Origin: an uncultured Vicinamibacterales bacterium
GTDB taxonomy: Bacteria; Acidobacteriota; Vicinamibacteria; Vicinamibacterales; UBA8438
Direction of reading: 5' to 3'
Length of the DNA stretch: 64,000 nucleotides
NCBI GenBank assembly: GCA_958295905.1
Contig: OY282382.1
Coordinates: 5,876,367-5,940,366 of the forward strand
Shown: in pieces, positions 8,582-17,668 of the stretch
Layout of the letters: every line of letters begins with the position of its first letter
How positions within the stretch are numbered: position 1 is the first letter of the stretch
The notes under the pieces: model-generated
Databases searched by the model: none
The model's input: only the letters and a program-made list of their open reading frames with translations
Told to the model about the DNA's origin: nothing
Translations under genes and position numbers: made by a program

Positions 8582-11047
8582 CTACTCGACCTCCGCCGCG
8601 ACGCCGGCCACCCGCATCTGGAACGGCGCGCTCCGGACCACCCCGGCCACCAGGGAGGCGAGACCGTAGTCGTCCGACGCGGATCCGCGAACGATCTGCC
8701 GCACCGCCGGCGCATCGTAATGCTCGATGCCGCGGCCGAGGGCATAGGTCAGCAGCTTCTCGGTCACCACGGTGGCGAACTGCTCCCGGTTGCGCACCAG
8801 CAGCCCGCGCAGCTCGGCCGGTCCGTCGAACCCGGCGCCGTCGGGCATCGTGCCCGAGGCGTCTATCGCGCCGCCCCCGGGCATGTGCGAACGCCACCGG
8901 CCGATCGCGTCGAAGTTCTCGAGGGCCAAGCCCAGCGGGTCCATCACCCGATGACAGCTCGCGCACACCGGGTTCGCCCGGTGCTGCTCCATCCGCTCGC
9001 GCATCGCCAGGACCCGGCCCGAGTCCTCGGCCGGCTCGAGCTCGGGCACGTTCGGCGGCGGCGGGGGCGGCGGTGTCCCCAGCACGTTCTCGAGCACCCA
9101 CTTGCCGCGTCCCACCGGCGACGTGCGATCCGGATACGACGTGACGGTCAGGATGCTGCCCTGGCCCAGCAGCCCCCGGCGGTTGCCGCCGCCGAGCGAC
9201 ACCCGGCGGAAGTCGCTGCCGTAGACGCCCGGAATCCCGTAGTGCCGGGCCAGCCGCTCGTTCAGGAACGTGTGGTCGGCCGTCAGCAGGTCGGACACGC
9301 TGCGGTCCTCGCGCAGGATGCTGTCGAAGAACAGCTCCGTCTCGCGCACGAAGTCCCGGCGCAGGCTCTCGCCGAAGTCGGGGAACAGCACGTCGGAGGG
9401 CAGCGCCCCCGAGATGTTGCGCAGGCGCAGCCACTGCCCCGCGAAGTTCCTCGCCAGGGCCTCGGAACGAGGGTCGGCGAGCATCCGCCGCACCTGCTCC
9501 TCGACCACCGACGGGTCTTGCAGACCGCGCCGCTCGGCCACCTCCAGCAACTCGTCGTCGGGCAGGCTGCTCCACAGGAAGAACGAGATGCGGGACGCCA
9601 ACTCGAGGTCGTTCAGCCGATAGGGGGTGCCCGGCTCGGCTCCGGCGGGGTCGGAGACGACCCTGAACAGGAAGTCGGGGCTCACGAGCAGCGCCCGGAG
9701 CGCGCGCTCGATGCCCGCCTCGAACCCGCCGGCGAGCCGCCCTTCCTCGTAGAAGGCCACCAACGGCGCCAAGTCCCGCCCGCCGACGGGGCGGCGGTAG
9801 GCGCGGCGGGCGAGCGACGACAGGATCTGCCGGGCGCAGGGCGCCTCCTCGGCCGCGTTCGCGGGCCGGCAGACGAAGATGCGGCGGCGGGCCGGGGTGT
9901 CCTCGACGCCCGTCGCGTCGAACGGCCCGGTGATGGTGAGGGTGCCCAGATGCGGCTGATACAGCAGGTAGTCGCCCTCGCCGTGGGGGCGGTCGAACGG
10001 CTGGCGCAGGCTCTCGGCCAGCGCGTCGGTCTTCTTGATGAACGCGGCGGTCACCGTGCGCGGGCCCGCCGCGACGGGCACGCGCAGCCGCAGGTCGTCG
10101 GGCCCGGTGTTGTAGGCGGCGCCCTGGTCGCTGTCGGGGTCGACCGGGGCCAGCCGGAACACCCGCACCCGCTCGCCGTCCACGCTGACCTCGAGCTGGT
10201 GGGGCTCGCGAATCGGAGCGCCCGCGAACAGGTCGAGCAGGGCGAGCTCGATCTCGTACTCGCCGTCCCGCGGGAAGTTGTATTCCACCGACAGGCCGCC
10301 GCGGGTGCCGAACGGCAGGCCGTTCTGGTGCTGGTACTGGGAGAGGTCGGAGACGATGCGGAAGGTCTCGCCGGCCGGGGCCATCGGCGAGGCCCCCACC
10401 GCGAGCCGGCTGACGCGCCGCGCCGCGTTCATGTAGCGCTCGAGGAGGGTGGGCGACACCTTGAGCACGCCGGCGATGTTGTCGAACCCGTAGCTCTGGT
10501 CGTCGGCCGGCACGAGCGCGGCCGCGTCCACGTCGAGGGCGAGGAGGTCGCGGATGGCGTTCTGGTACTCGGTGCGGTTCAGCCGGTGCAGGGGAACCGT
10601 GCGCCCGGGGTTCGGCCGCGCCGCCGCGGCCCGGTCTATCTCGGTTTCGAGCCAAGCCGCGAGGCGGTCGGCCGCCGCCGCCGCCGGGCGCGGGCGCCCC
10701 AAAGGAGGCATGGTTCCGGTGCGGACCTTCCGGATGACCTTCTCCCAGATGTCCGCCTGCGCCGGCACGTTCTCGAGGTCGGCGCTCTCGAGCTCGACCG
10801 GGACCGTGCCGCGCTCGAGCAGGCGCTGGTTGTGGCACGTCAGGCAGTACCGTTGGAGCAGCGCCCCATGAGCGGCGATCTCGCCGGCGCGTTCTTCGAG
10901 CGGGAGCTCGGCCTCACGCGCCGCCGCCGGCTCCGGCACCTGGGCCGAACCGGTCTCGGCCAGCCCGCCCCCGGCCAACCCGACGACCATCGCGATGCCC
11001 GCGAGCCTCCGTACACGCCGTCCCGACGCCTGCTCCATGGCCTTCAT
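8582..11047 (-). CDS. DUF1592/DUF1588-type large secreted cytochrome c-like protein
   Basis: 821 residues with a signal peptide. The family domains appear in order: an N-terminal haem c site (CLTCH, residues 68-72), DUF1587 (LHRLNRTEYQNAIRDLL), DUF1595/DUF1592 (RAYRRPV, SRISFFLWSSLPDDELL), DUF1588 (RRGLLGQGSILT...RTSPVGRGKWV) and DUF1585 at the C-terminus with a second haem site (CASCH, 695-699). These proteins are common in Planctomycetes and Acidobacteria, usually beside DUF1552. Their role is not established; electron transfer coupled to polymer degradation has been proposed. Start chosen for the AGGAAGG six bases upstream. A proline run (TPPPPPPPN) lies in the DUF1588 region. Confidence 0.88.
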   Translation of the reverse strand: MKAMEQASGRRVRRLAGIAMVVGLAGGGLAETGSAQVPEPAAAREAELPLEERAGEIAAHGALLQRYCLTCHNQRLLERGTVPVELESADLENVPAQADIWEKVIRKVRTGTMPPLGRPRPAAAAADRLAAWLETEIDRAAAARPNPGRTVPLHRLNRTEYQNAIRDLLALDVDAAALVPADDQSYGFDNIAGVLKVSPTLLERYMNAARRVSRLAVGASPMAPAGETFRIVSDLSQYQHQNGLPFGTRGGLSVEYNFPRDGEYEIELALLDLFAGAPIREPHQLEVSVDGERVRVFRLAPVDPDSDQGAAYNTGPDDLRLRVPVAAGPRTVTAAFIKKTDALAESLRQPFDRPHGEGDYLLYQPHLGTLTITGPFDATGVEDTPARRRIFVCRPANAAEEAPCARQILSSLARRAYRRPVGGRDLAPLVAFYEEGRLAGGFEAGIERALRALLVSPDFLFRVVSDPAGAEPGTPYRLNDLELASRISFFLWSSLPDDELLEVAERRGLQDPSVVEEQVRRMLADPRSEALARNFAGQWLRLRNISGALPSDVLFPDFGESLRRDFVRETELFFDSILREDRSVSDLLTADHTFLNERLARHYGIPGVYGSDFRRVSLGGGNRRGLLGQGSILTVTSYPDRTSPVGRGKWVLENVLGTPPPPPPPNVPELEPAEDSGRVLAMRERMEQHRANPVCASCHRVMDPLGLALENFDAIGRWRSHMPGGGAIDASGTMPDGAGFDGPAELRGLLVRNREQFATVVTEKLLTYALGRGIEHYDAPAVRQIVRGSASDDYGLASLVAGVVRSAPFQMRVAGVAAEVE

Positions 11048-11129
11048 ACTGCGCCTTCCTGGAACACGGAAACCGATCTTGCGATCCTACAGCTTCCGCC
11101 CGTCGTGTCAACCGGCGGTCACTCCGCCC

Positions 11130-11301
11130 CAGGACCATCCCACGCGCCGCCACCGCCGGCACAGGCAGCATCGTGGCGGGTCCTGAGCTCCGGACGGGCG
11201 GAATCGCGGGTCTCACGCGGCGCCGGCCGGCCGGCAAGACGGTGGCGACCCCTCGAATCGGGGGGCGGGCCGTCACCCGCAGTCAGCGTGGGATGCCCCT
11301 G
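11130..11301 (+). mobile_element. 172-bp inverted-repeat element, copy 1
   Basis: Begins CAGGACCATCCCACGC and ends GCGTGGGATGCCCCTG, giving imperfect 16-bp terminal inverted repeats. The interior matches 45954-46125 in reverse orientation, including GCAGCATCGTGGCGGGTCCT and AAGACGGTGGCGACCCCTCG. Both copies are 172 bp. ACTCCG occurs just after the right end and 3 bp before the left end, so a target duplication is possible but not clean. No coding capacity. Confidence 0.78.
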
Positions 11302-11335
11302 ACTCCGATACTACGAGGAATGATATGCTGGCGGC

Positions 11336-11545
11336 ATGGATCCCGACTGGCTGACACTCGGCGCGGTCGTGGCCGTCGGCGGCCTGTTGCGGCGCGCGCT
11401 GGGTACGCGCATCGATGACGTCGGCCGCCGCCTCGACACCTTGGCCGCCGACGTGAAGAGTCTGGACCGCCGAGTGGCGCGACTCGCGGGTTGGCTCGAG
11501 CGAGACCGCCTGGGTGCGGCAACGGGCGACGGAGCCATGCCGTGA
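11336..11545 (+). CDS. Small putative membrane-anchored coiled-coil protein
   Basis: 69 residues. A short hydrophobic N-terminus (WLTLGAVVAVGGLL) is followed by an amphipathic helix with regular leucine/valine spacing (DDVGRRLDTLAADVKSLDRR), as in short bacterial coiled-coil proteins. No family recognised. TATGCT lies 6 nt before the ATG, so the mRNA could be leaderless; a GAGGAA further upstream is badly spaced for a ribosome site. It lies just right of the 172-bp element and 130 bp before the ankyrin gene. It could also be a chance frame. Confidence 0.45.
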   Translation: MDPDWLTLGAVVAVGGLLRRALGTRIDDVGRRLDTLAADVKSLDRRVARLAGWLERDRLGAATGDGAMP

Positions 11546-11675
11546 TGGGACCCCCCTGCTGCCGTGAGGAGCGCCCGCCGGTGGAGCCTGGAGACACCAC
11601 CGGCATCGGCCGCGGCGGGAAGATGATTTAAGTACGTCGTGATGAAGCGCCCGGCGGTGGCGCCTGGAGACACAG

Positions 11676-13220
11676 ATGCGCACCATCCCTCGATCGGAGT
11701 CGCGGTCATTCGGCGTCCGGTTGTTGTCGTTCGCCGCCCTGGCGCTGTTTGCCGCCGCCGCCAGCGGTGACGCCGCCCCGGCGATACCGATTGTCGACGC
11801 CGCCAGGGCGGAGGACACCTCGACCGTCCGCACGCTGCTCGAGCAGCAGGTCGACGTGAACGCGGCCGAGGCGGACGGCACGACCGCGCTGCACTGGGCG
11901 GCCTACCAGGGCGACGTCGAGACGGCCCGCCTGCTGCTGGCGGCGGGGGCCCGCACCGGCGTCGCGAACCGGTACGGCGTGACCCCGCTGGCCCTTGCCG
12001 CAGGACGGGGGGACGCCCGCATCGTCGGGGCCCTGCTCGACGCCGGCGCCGACCCCAACGCCACGCTGCCCGAGGGCGAGACGGTGGTGATGGCTGCGGC
12101 CCGCGCCGGCAACGTCGACGCGTTGCGGCTGCTGCTGGCCCACGGCGCCGACGTGGCGGCGCGCGAGAGCTGGCGCGGCCAGACGGCGCTCATGTGGGCC
12201 GCCGCGCAGAACCATGCGCGGGCCATCCATACCCTGATCGAGCTCGGGGCAAGCGTCCGCGAGCGCTCGAACGCCGGCTGGTCGGCGTTGCTGTTCGCGG
12301 TGCGGGCCGGGCAGGCCGAGGCGGTCGACGCGCTGCTCGCGGCCGGGGCCGACGTGAACGACACCATCCGTCCGCCGTCGGCAGGGGCGGCGCCGGCGGG
12401 ACGTACGGGCGGCCCCGCGGGCACCAGCGCACTCGTCATCGCGGTGACCAACGGGCACTTCTCGCTCGCGAAGCGCCTCGTCGAGCGGGGCGCCGACCCC
12501 AACGCGGCCGAGCAGGGCTGGACCGCCCTCCACCAGTTGTCTTACACCCGCCGCCCGAACTCCGGCAAGGGCATGCCCCCGGTGCCGCTCGTCGACGGCC
12601 TCGACACCCTCGAGTTCGCCCGGTTCCTGCTCGAGAACGGCGCCGACCCGAACCTGCGCCAGAACCGGCGGTTCAACAACCGCGAGCGGAACAACCTGAA
12701 CCGCGTGGGCGCCACCCCCTACCTGCTCGCGGCCAAGCACGCCGACGCTCCGCTGATGCAGTTGCTGGCCGACCACGGGGCGGACACCCGCCTGTCGACC
12801 GAGGGCAACGCCTCGCCGCTGATGGTCGCGGCGGGGGTCGGCATCTTCAACCTGGGCGAGAGCGCCGGCACCAACGAGGAGGCGTTCGACGCGGTGCAGC
12901 TCGCCTGGGAACTCGGCGACCGCAGCGTGCGGCAGGCGGACGACCGGGGATACACCGCCCTGCACGGGGCGGCGCTGCGGGGGGCGAACCCCATCGTCGA
13001 GTTTCTCGTCGACCGCGGGGCGGACCTGCTGGCCGAATCCAACGAGGGCTGGATGCCCCTGCGCATCGCCGACGGTGTGCACTACACCGGAACCGTCAAG
13101 CGCGCCGACCACACGGCCGAGCTGCTGCGCCAAGTCATGCGGGAGCAGGGCGTCTACCGTCCCGAGCACGAACGCGACGTCAACAGCGTGGCGGTGGTGA
13201 AGCCGGCGGGCGGGCGGTAG
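11676..13220 (+). CDS. Secreted ankyrin-repeat protein (514 aa)
   Basis: A signal peptide (hydrophobic VRLLSFAALALFAAAAS, cleavage near GDAAP) is followed by about ten ankyrin repeats. Clear repeat cores include DGTTALHWAAYQGDVETARL, GQTALMWAAAQNHARAI, RGADPNAAEQGWTALHQLS and DRGYTALHGAALRGANPI. Ankyrin repeats mediate protein binding; the partner is unknown and there is no enzymatic domain. GGAGA lies 6 nt before the ATG. A related sequence, GGTGGAGCCTGGAGACAC, sits about 100 bp upstream, so the leader appears partly duplicated. The last 17 codons and following sequence are repeated 138 bp further on. Related secreted ankyrin genes lie at 29567 and 31517, with a broken one at 42732. Confidence 0.9.
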   Translation: MRTIPRSESRSFGVRLLSFAALALFAAAASGDAAPAIPIVDAARAEDTSTVRTLLEQQVDVNAAEADGTTALHWAAYQGDVETARLLLAAGARTGVANRYGVTPLALAAGRGDARIVGALLDAGADPNATLPEGETVVMAAARAGNVDALRLLLAHGADVAARESWRGQTALMWAAAQNHARAIHTLIELGASVRERSNAGWSALLFAVRAGQAEAVDALLAAGADVNDTIRPPSAGAAPAGRTGGPAGTSALVIAVTNGHFSLAKRLVERGADPNAAEQGWTALHQLSYTRRPNSGKGMPPVPLVDGLDTLEFARFLLENGADPNLRQNRRFNNRERNNLNRVGATPYLLAAKHADAPLMQLLADHGADTRLSTEGNASPLMVAAGVGIFNLGESAGTNEEAFDAVQLAWELGDRSVRQADDRGYTALHGAALRGANPIVEFLVDRGADLLAESNEGWMPLRIADGVHYTGTVKRADHTAELLRQVMREQGVYRPEHERDVNSVAVVKPAGGR

Positions 13221-13460
13221 ATCCGTCGCAGGACGCCGCGGCGCCAGCATGCCGGGGCGCTCGCCGGTTCCGGAGAATCGCGCGCCAATTCTCGATTCGA
13301 AGACGGGGAACGCGACGTCAACAGCGCGGCGGTCGTGGAGCCGGCGGGCGGGCGGTAGATCCGTCGCAGGACGCCGCGGCGCCAGCCTACCGGGGCGCTA
13401 CTTTGATGCCGCCGGCGGGGATTCGCGCGCCAATTCTCAATTCGAAGACGGGGAATGCTC
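13171..13460 (+). repeat. Tandem duplication of the ankyrin gene 3' end
   Basis: The 91 bp at 13171-13261, which include the gene's last codons and stop, recur at 13309-13399 with few changes. A second block, CGCGCGCCAATTCTC then ATTCGAAGACGGGGAA, occurs at 13278 and 13423. Together they form roughly two units of 138-145 bp. Confidence 0.85.
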
Positions 13461-13595
13461 GGGCATGCGCTTGACGTTGCCGCTGGCCAGCGTCGCGTCG
13501 AGCGCCGGCGCGTGGGCGGCGAGCACGGCATCGAAGCCCTCAATCCGAATTCCCCCGGCGCTCGCGTTCGGCGTTGGCCACGCCGATCGCGACAT
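13437..13595 (-). pseudogene. Remnant of a PIN-domain (VapC-like) toxin C-terminus
   Basis: On the minus strand the reading IRIEGFDAVLAAHAPALDATL matches the conserved C-terminal part of VapC-type PIN nucleases (xDxLIAAHAxxLxATLVTxN). It is followed by sequence from the adjacent repeat (EHSPSSN) instead of the usual end. The residues expected before it (NAERERRGNS) appear in another frame, so a frameshift is present. No antitoxin is visible. This is a short fragment call based on motif recall and should be treated as tentative. Confidence 0.4.
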
Positions 13596-13765
13596 CTGAC
13601 CGCGTCGGTCCGGGGCGCTCTCGGCATTCGTCGGGGAACGCCCGAAACGGCTGAGCCGGTCCCGCTTCTTTGGTTCTACGCAGAGAAACCCACCGCCCCA
13701 CCGGGTGGGAGCCGTCGCGGACGGCGCGCCGCCGCAAGGCGGCACCGCTTCCCGCCGAGCCGGCT

Positions 13766-14515
13766 TCAGGGACCGCAGGCGTCCGAGACCATCCCGAGGG
13801 TGCTGACGTTGATGCGGTCTCCGTCGGGAGACCGGATCAGGAACCCTTTCGCTTCGATCGTGTGGCCGGCATGGGCGGCGGGGTCGGGATAGACCGCCAT
13901 CAGCTCGAACGTCCGGGTTCCGGGGGGCTGACCGGCGCGGGCCGCCAGCGCCTCGGGGCTCGATTCGGATGGATCGTCGGTGCGGACGGCGCGGGTCGCC
14001 CGGGTCAGCACCCAGGTCGCGTCGTCCCCCCGCGCCAGACAGCCGACCACGCTCACCAGGGCGAAGCTCGGCACGTCGCCCGGACCGTCCTCGGCCTCGA
14101 TGCGGGTGTCGGCCGCCCCCGCCGCGGTGAGCTCGCGGGGACCCGCCGGGAACCCGTTGACCTGCAGGAGATAAGCCACGCTGTCGAGGTAGGCGGCGTC
14201 GCTCAGGGTGGCCGGCTCGTCGAACGGCATCAGGTTCCGGATGCGCGTGTAGAGGTTGCCGACGGTGTCCTCGCGCCACGCCTGCATGAACGCGCCACCC
14301 GCCAGCGGGCTGGCTTCCTCGGTGCCGCTGAAGTCGGCTTGGTGACAGCCGAGGCAGTGGCGGTTGTACACCGCTTGGCCGCGGGCGGCCTGCTCGGCGG
14401 TGTAGACGCCGTCCCACACGGTCGTCCGGTTCTCCTGGACGACGCCCGCCCCCGCGCCCGCCGCGCCGGCGGCACCCGCGAGGAACAGCGCCGCGACGGC
14501 CGACGTCAATCGCAT
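13766..14515 (-). CDS. Secreted cytochrome c-domain protein
   Basis: 249 residues. The signal peptide (MRLTSAVAALFLAGAAGAAG) leads to a class I-like haem c domain with CLGCH at residues 54-58 and a distal Met in NLMPFDEPATLSD, consistent with axial ligation. The C-terminal part (about residues 130-249) has no recognised fold. GGAG lies 9 nt before the ATG at 14515; a GTG two codons earlier is too close to it. A periplasmic electron carrier or dehydrogenase subunit is inferred. It precedes no obvious partner; the next gene downstream on this strand is 545 bp away, past repeats. Confidence 0.85.
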   Translation of the reverse strand: MRLTSAVAALFLAGAAGAAGAGAGVVQENRTTVWDGVYTAEQAARGQAVYNRHCLGCHQADFSGTEEASPLAGGAFMQAWREDTVGNLYTRIRNLMPFDEPATLSDAAYLDSVAYLLQVNGFPAGPRELTAAGAADTRIEAEDGPGDVPSFALVSVVGCLARGDDATWVLTRATRAVRTDDPSESSPEALAARAGQPPGTRTFELMAVYPDPAAHAGHTIEAKGFLIRSPDGDRINVSTLGMVSDACGP

Positions 14516-14562
14516 GCGCACGGTCTCCAGCCCTCTTCAACTTCCGCGTTCGAGCGCGAACG

Positions 14563-15567
14563 CTACTTCGGCGCCCCCTGGATGCGGACGCCCTCGTCCT
14601 GAATCGTCCGGTTCAGCAGGCTGACGCAGGCGTGCAGGGCCCGCAGGGTGGGCACCTCGACTCCCGTCATCCCGGCGAGCTCGACGACCACGCCGAGCAT
14701 GCCGTCCACTTCGAGCGGCTTGCCCGCCTCCACGTCCTGCAGCATCGACGTCTTGTGCTTGCCGACGCTCTCGGCCCCCGCGATGCGGCGCTCCATCGGC
14801 ACCCGGAAATGCGCGCCCAGCCGCTCGGCGACCTGCTGCGCCTCGGTCATCATGGTGGCGGCGAGACCGCGGGTCAGGGGGAACCGGCAGATGTCGACGA
14901 GGGTCGCGTGGGTCAGCGCGCTGATGGGGTTGAAGGTCAGGTTGCCCCACAGCTTCAGCCAGATCTCCGAACGGATGTCATCCAGCACCCGGGACTTGAA
15001 GCCGGCCTCCTCGAACAGCCCCGAGACCATCCGGACCCGGTCGGAGTCGCGGCCGTCGAGCTCGCCCACCGGGAAACGGTTGCCTTCGATATGCTTGATG
15101 ACCCCCGGCTCGGCGATCGTCGCCGCCGGATAGGCGATGCACCCGATGACCCACTTCGGGTCGATGGCCCTGAGCAGCACGCCGCCCGGGTCCACCGTCT
15201 CGACGACCCGGCCGGCATGGTCCCCGTCGAACTGCTGAAAGTACCACCAGGGGATGCCGTTCTGCAGGGTGACAATGACGGTCTCGGGACCGAGCAGGGC
15301 CGGTAGATCGTCGATCACGGGGACTATCTGATGCGCCTTCAGGGCCAGGAGCACCACGTCCTGCGGCCCCGGGTCGCGGACCCGGTCGGTGGCCGTCAGA
15401 TCCGACGCCACCCGCTCGCGGCCGGCTTCGATCAGCTTCAGCCCGTTGGCCCTGATGGCGGCCAGATGCGGACCCCGGGCAATCGCCGACACCGTATGCC
15501 CCGCGTGCGCCAGACGCACCGCCATGTAGCCGCCGATGGCTCCCGCCCCCACTACGCAGACCTTCAT
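14563..15567 (-). CDS. Ketopantoate reductase-family protein (2-dehydropantoate 2-reductase-like)
   Basis: 334 residues, normal family length. The N-terminal Rossmann loop MKVCVVGAGAIGGY binds NADP(H). The C-terminal helical domain has the catalytic-lysine region EIWLKLWGNLTFNPISALTH. The reaction in PanE is reduction of 2-dehydropantoate to pantoate in coenzyme A synthesis. Many bacteria carry paralogs acting on other 2-keto acids, and no pan genes are nearby, so the exact substrate is open. AAGGAG lies 6 nt before the ATG. It lies upstream of the cytochrome c gene by 47 bp on the same strand, so co-transcription is possible. Confidence 0.85.
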   Translation of the reverse strand: MKVCVVGAGAIGGYMAVRLAHAGHTVSAIARGPHLAAIRANGLKLIEAGRERVASDLTATDRVRDPGPQDVVLLALKAHQIVPVIDDLPALLGPETVIVTLQNGIPWWYFQQFDGDHAGRVVETVDPGGVLLRAIDPKWVIGCIAYPAATIAEPGVIKHIEGNRFPVGELDGRDSDRVRMVSGLFEEAGFKSRVLDDIRSEIWLKLWGNLTFNPISALTHATLVDICRFPLTRGLAATMMTEAQQVAERLGAHFRVPMERRIAGAESVGKHKTSMLQDVEAGKPLEVDGMLGVVVELAGMTGVEVPTLRALHACVSLLNRTIQDEGVRIQGAPK

Positions 15568-15890
15568 GTCACTCCTTGTCTCCGACGGCGTTCCGGGGGC
15601 CGGTTTCCCGGGAGCGGCGGCGAAAGCCCCGCTCCAACCGACCGGCGATGCATCACGCGTGAAGCGCTCCCCGGTTGCCCCCCTCGTCGCGCCTGCCACG
15701 CAGGCGCCTCGATCGGATGTCTCCCGTGTTCCGCCCCCTGCGGCCGCGGCGGCCGCGGCGGCTCCAAGCCTTATCCGCGGTCAGTGCACCGCCGTCAGGC
15801 AGTGTACGGCGAAGCCGATAATCACCACCGTCAAGCCGATGATCTCGACCGTCTGCGTTCCTTGCTAAATCGCCCCGCCCGCCCCCGGCT
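15568..15890. other. Intergenic region with no supported gene
   Basis: 323 bp between two minus-strand genes. It contains a GATGCATC-type palindromic repeat related to sequences near 57540 and 58610. A short hydrophobic frame near 15785-15865 lacks a start codon. Nothing else is supported. Confidence 0.5.
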
Positions 15891-16868
15891 TCAGTGCCGG
15901 GTTCCGGCGGTACGCCAGTGCCCGCACCGCCGGCTCAGCCGTGCGCCCGGTCGTTGACCGCAGTCGACGCGGTCTCCGCCTTTCAGCCGATCCATGCCGT
16001 CCGCTTCGGCGGCGTTGCGCAGGTACGGCGTTACGCTCATCCGCTCCGCGGCCAGTTCGACCTCTCCGGGGGTCCGCGCGGACATCGCTGCGCTCCGCCT
16101 TGTTCCATCGCTCCGCACCGCTTCCATTTCCACGCTTGTTCCGTCCCACTGCACGGTTATTCCGCGGTACTGGGCCGCGAGCAGCGCGCCGACGCCCCGT
16201 GCCGCCGGGTCGGCCGCCAGCGCTTGGAACTCCGGCGCGACGTCCTCCAGCGTTGTTCGCGCGAGGTCGGCGTGCCCCGCCGCGTCGTTGAGGGCGTACC
16301 CGGCTTGAAGCGCGACTGCGCGCGGGTGCTCCCGGTTCACCGCTTTTTCCAGCGCCCAGGGGTCGATCTCGCCGGCGACTGCGAAGTCGAAGAGATCGCG
16401 CGTCGGCGCTCTCGCCAGTCTCCCGGCGATTTTGCCGTGCAGGATCTGCTCTGCGGTCTGAATCCGGGTCGGCCGCCCGTGGACGGCGGCGGTGTATTCG
16501 GCTCCTTCCGGCATCGGTGCGCTTTCGAAGATGTCGATCTTCCCTTGGGGGAACCGGATCGATGCCCCGATCCCGGAGGTCCGTATTTCGACCGCCCCCG
16601 CTTTCTCCCACGCCCGCTTGATTTGCGGCGGCGGTTCGATCCATGTCCGCCGTTCACCGATCCCGGGCGGTACGGCGATGTCGATGTCGCTGCTCCGTCG
16701 GTGGCGCCATCGGGCCGCGAGGATCGTCCCGCCGCCGATGCTCCACGACCCGGGGCTCCCCCCGGTCATCCACTCGACGGTTTCCGGTGCGAGGATCGCG
16801 CTGCCGGCGTGGCTCCACAGCGTGTCGGCGGGTTCGGGCAGCTGGATACCCGGCGCTTGGGCGGTCAC
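15891..16868 (-). CDS. AbiEii/AbiGii-like nucleotidyltransferase (putative toxin)
   Basis: 325 residues. Residues about 43-65 read SIGGGTILAARWRHRRSSDI then DIAV, the glycine-rich and Sx(D)xD catalytic signature of DNA polymerase beta-type nucleotidyltransferases of the AbiEii type. A later KIAGRLARAPTRDLFDFAVA matches the second conserved helix (K...R..RDlyD). AbiEii-family toxins transfer nucleotides to RNA or other substrates and act in phage abortive infection. The GTG start overlaps the stop of the upstream gene by 4 nt (GTGA), so translation is coupled. The usual AbiEi winged-helix antitoxin is absent; an unfamiliar 151-residue protein is in its place. The GC at third positions looks lower than in neighbouring housekeeping genes, suggesting transfer. 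Confidence 0.68.
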   Translation of the reverse strand: MTAQAPGIQLPEPADTLWSHAGSAILAPETVEWMTGGSPGSWSIGGGTILAARWRHRRSSDIDIAVPPGIGERRTWIEPPPQIKRAWEKAGAVEIRTSGIGASIRFPQGKIDIFESAPMPEGAEYTAAVHGRPTRIQTAEQILHGKIAGRLARAPTRDLFDFAVAGEIDPWALEKAVNREHPRAVALQAGYALNDAAGHADLARTTLEDVAPEFQALAADPAARGVGALLAAQYRGITVQWDGTSVEMEAVRSDGTRRSAAMSARTPGEVELAAERMSVTPYLRNAAEADGMDRLKGGDRVDCGQRPGARLSRRCGHWRTAGTRH

Positions 16869-17320
16869 GGTTTCCACCGTATCGGGTAGCTGTCGGGGGG
16901 TACCAGCGCCGGTTTCTCGGCGTAGGTGTTGAGCAGGCGGTATTGCCGGTACCCGGAGAGTCCGAAGCGTCCCATCGCGGCGGCCAGCATCCGCCAGCTG
17001 TACGCTTGTTGCGCCCACGCTTCGAGTTTCTCCTCGAAGCTCGACTCCATCAGCCAAGCCGTTACCGCGAGCCGGCGGCGGCCCGCGGGTTCGGCCTCCC
17101 GCAGCCCGTCGTAGATCTCCTTCGCGGTCGGCGGGTCGCTGTACCCGCACATGCGCCTTCCGATGACGAAGTCGAGCGCGGCGGCCCGTTCGCCGATCCA
17201 TGCGGGGTCCGCGCCGGGGTTGACGAGCGCCGCGAGTCCGTCCGGGGCGAGCCGCGGGCTGAACGCCTCGGGCGGGGCGAGGGCGCACGCCGTGTCGTCG
17301 TAGCAGTAGATGACCTGCAT
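16865..17320 (-). CDS. Unknown protein in AbiEii-like operon
   Basis: 151 residues; I do not recognise the family. It begins MQVIYCYDDTACALAPPEAF, has a middle helix-rich part (WIGERAAALDFVIGRR, ESSFEEKLEAWAQQAYSW) and ends SYPIRWKP. It has no signal peptide or membrane segment. The 4-nt overlap with the nucleotidyltransferase and the 15-nt gap to the small upstream gene indicate one operon. By position it is the candidate antitoxin or regulator. It does not look like the winged-helix AbiEi. No good ribosome site is visible (ACAACA before ATG), so translation may depend on the upstream frame. Confidence 0.6.
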   Translation of the reverse strand: MQVIYCYDDTACALAPPEAFSPRLAPDGLAALVNPGADPAWIGERAAALDFVIGRRMCGYSDPPTAKEIYDGLREAEPAGRRRLAVTAWLMESSFEEKLEAWAQQAYSWRMLAAAMGRFGLSGYRQYRLLNTYAEKPALVPPDSYPIRWKP

Positions 17321-17335
17321 TGTTGTTTTGCGCGC

Positions 17336-17488
17336 TTAGCCCGCCAACGGCAGTGACTCTTGCGGGAACTTGATCGCTTTCAGCGTTTCAGGATCGCTGT
17401 CGCCGAGGATTGCGTGGTTGGCGGCGACCGCCCCCGACAGATCGTCGCAGCACGCCGTTTCGCCGCGGGCTCCCGCCCAAACCGTCAT
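17336..17488 (-). CDS. Small unknown protein, first gene of AbiEii-like operon
   Basis: 50 residues, MTVWAGARGETACCDDLSGA at the start and LKAIKFPQESLPLAG at the end. The family is not recognised. It ends 15 nt before the next gene and runs the same way. The start is uncertain: the frame stays open to 17647, but that extra part runs through repeat-like sequence. It may be a small regulator, or the remnant 3' end of a longer gene cut by repeat insertion. Confidence 0.4.
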   Translation of the reverse strand: MTVWAGARGETACCDDLSGAVAANHAILGDSDPETLKAIKFPQESLPLAG

Positions 17489-17668
17489 GATCGGCCGACG
17501 CCGATCACCCCGACGCCGCGAAACGTCGGGAACATGCATCCCAGCAATAGGCGGCTGGGAGTCTGCGCCGCAGGAAATTCTGACCACCATATGTCGCGCA
17601 AACGCCGGCGACTGACCGCCACAATGATGGTGGCAGATCGGACCCAAACTGTTCTGCGGCGCCGACGC

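Noticed and set aside
6983-11302. 1439-codon plus-strand open frame over the DUF1552/DUF1592 genes
   Set aside because: Antisense to two well-supported genes and runs through an intergenic gap and the 172-bp element; composition is Arg/Gly/Val-rich without domains.
15785-15868. Short hydrophobic frame (IIGLTVVIIGFAVHC) on the minus strand
   Set aside because: No start codon and a stop immediately upstream; too short to support.
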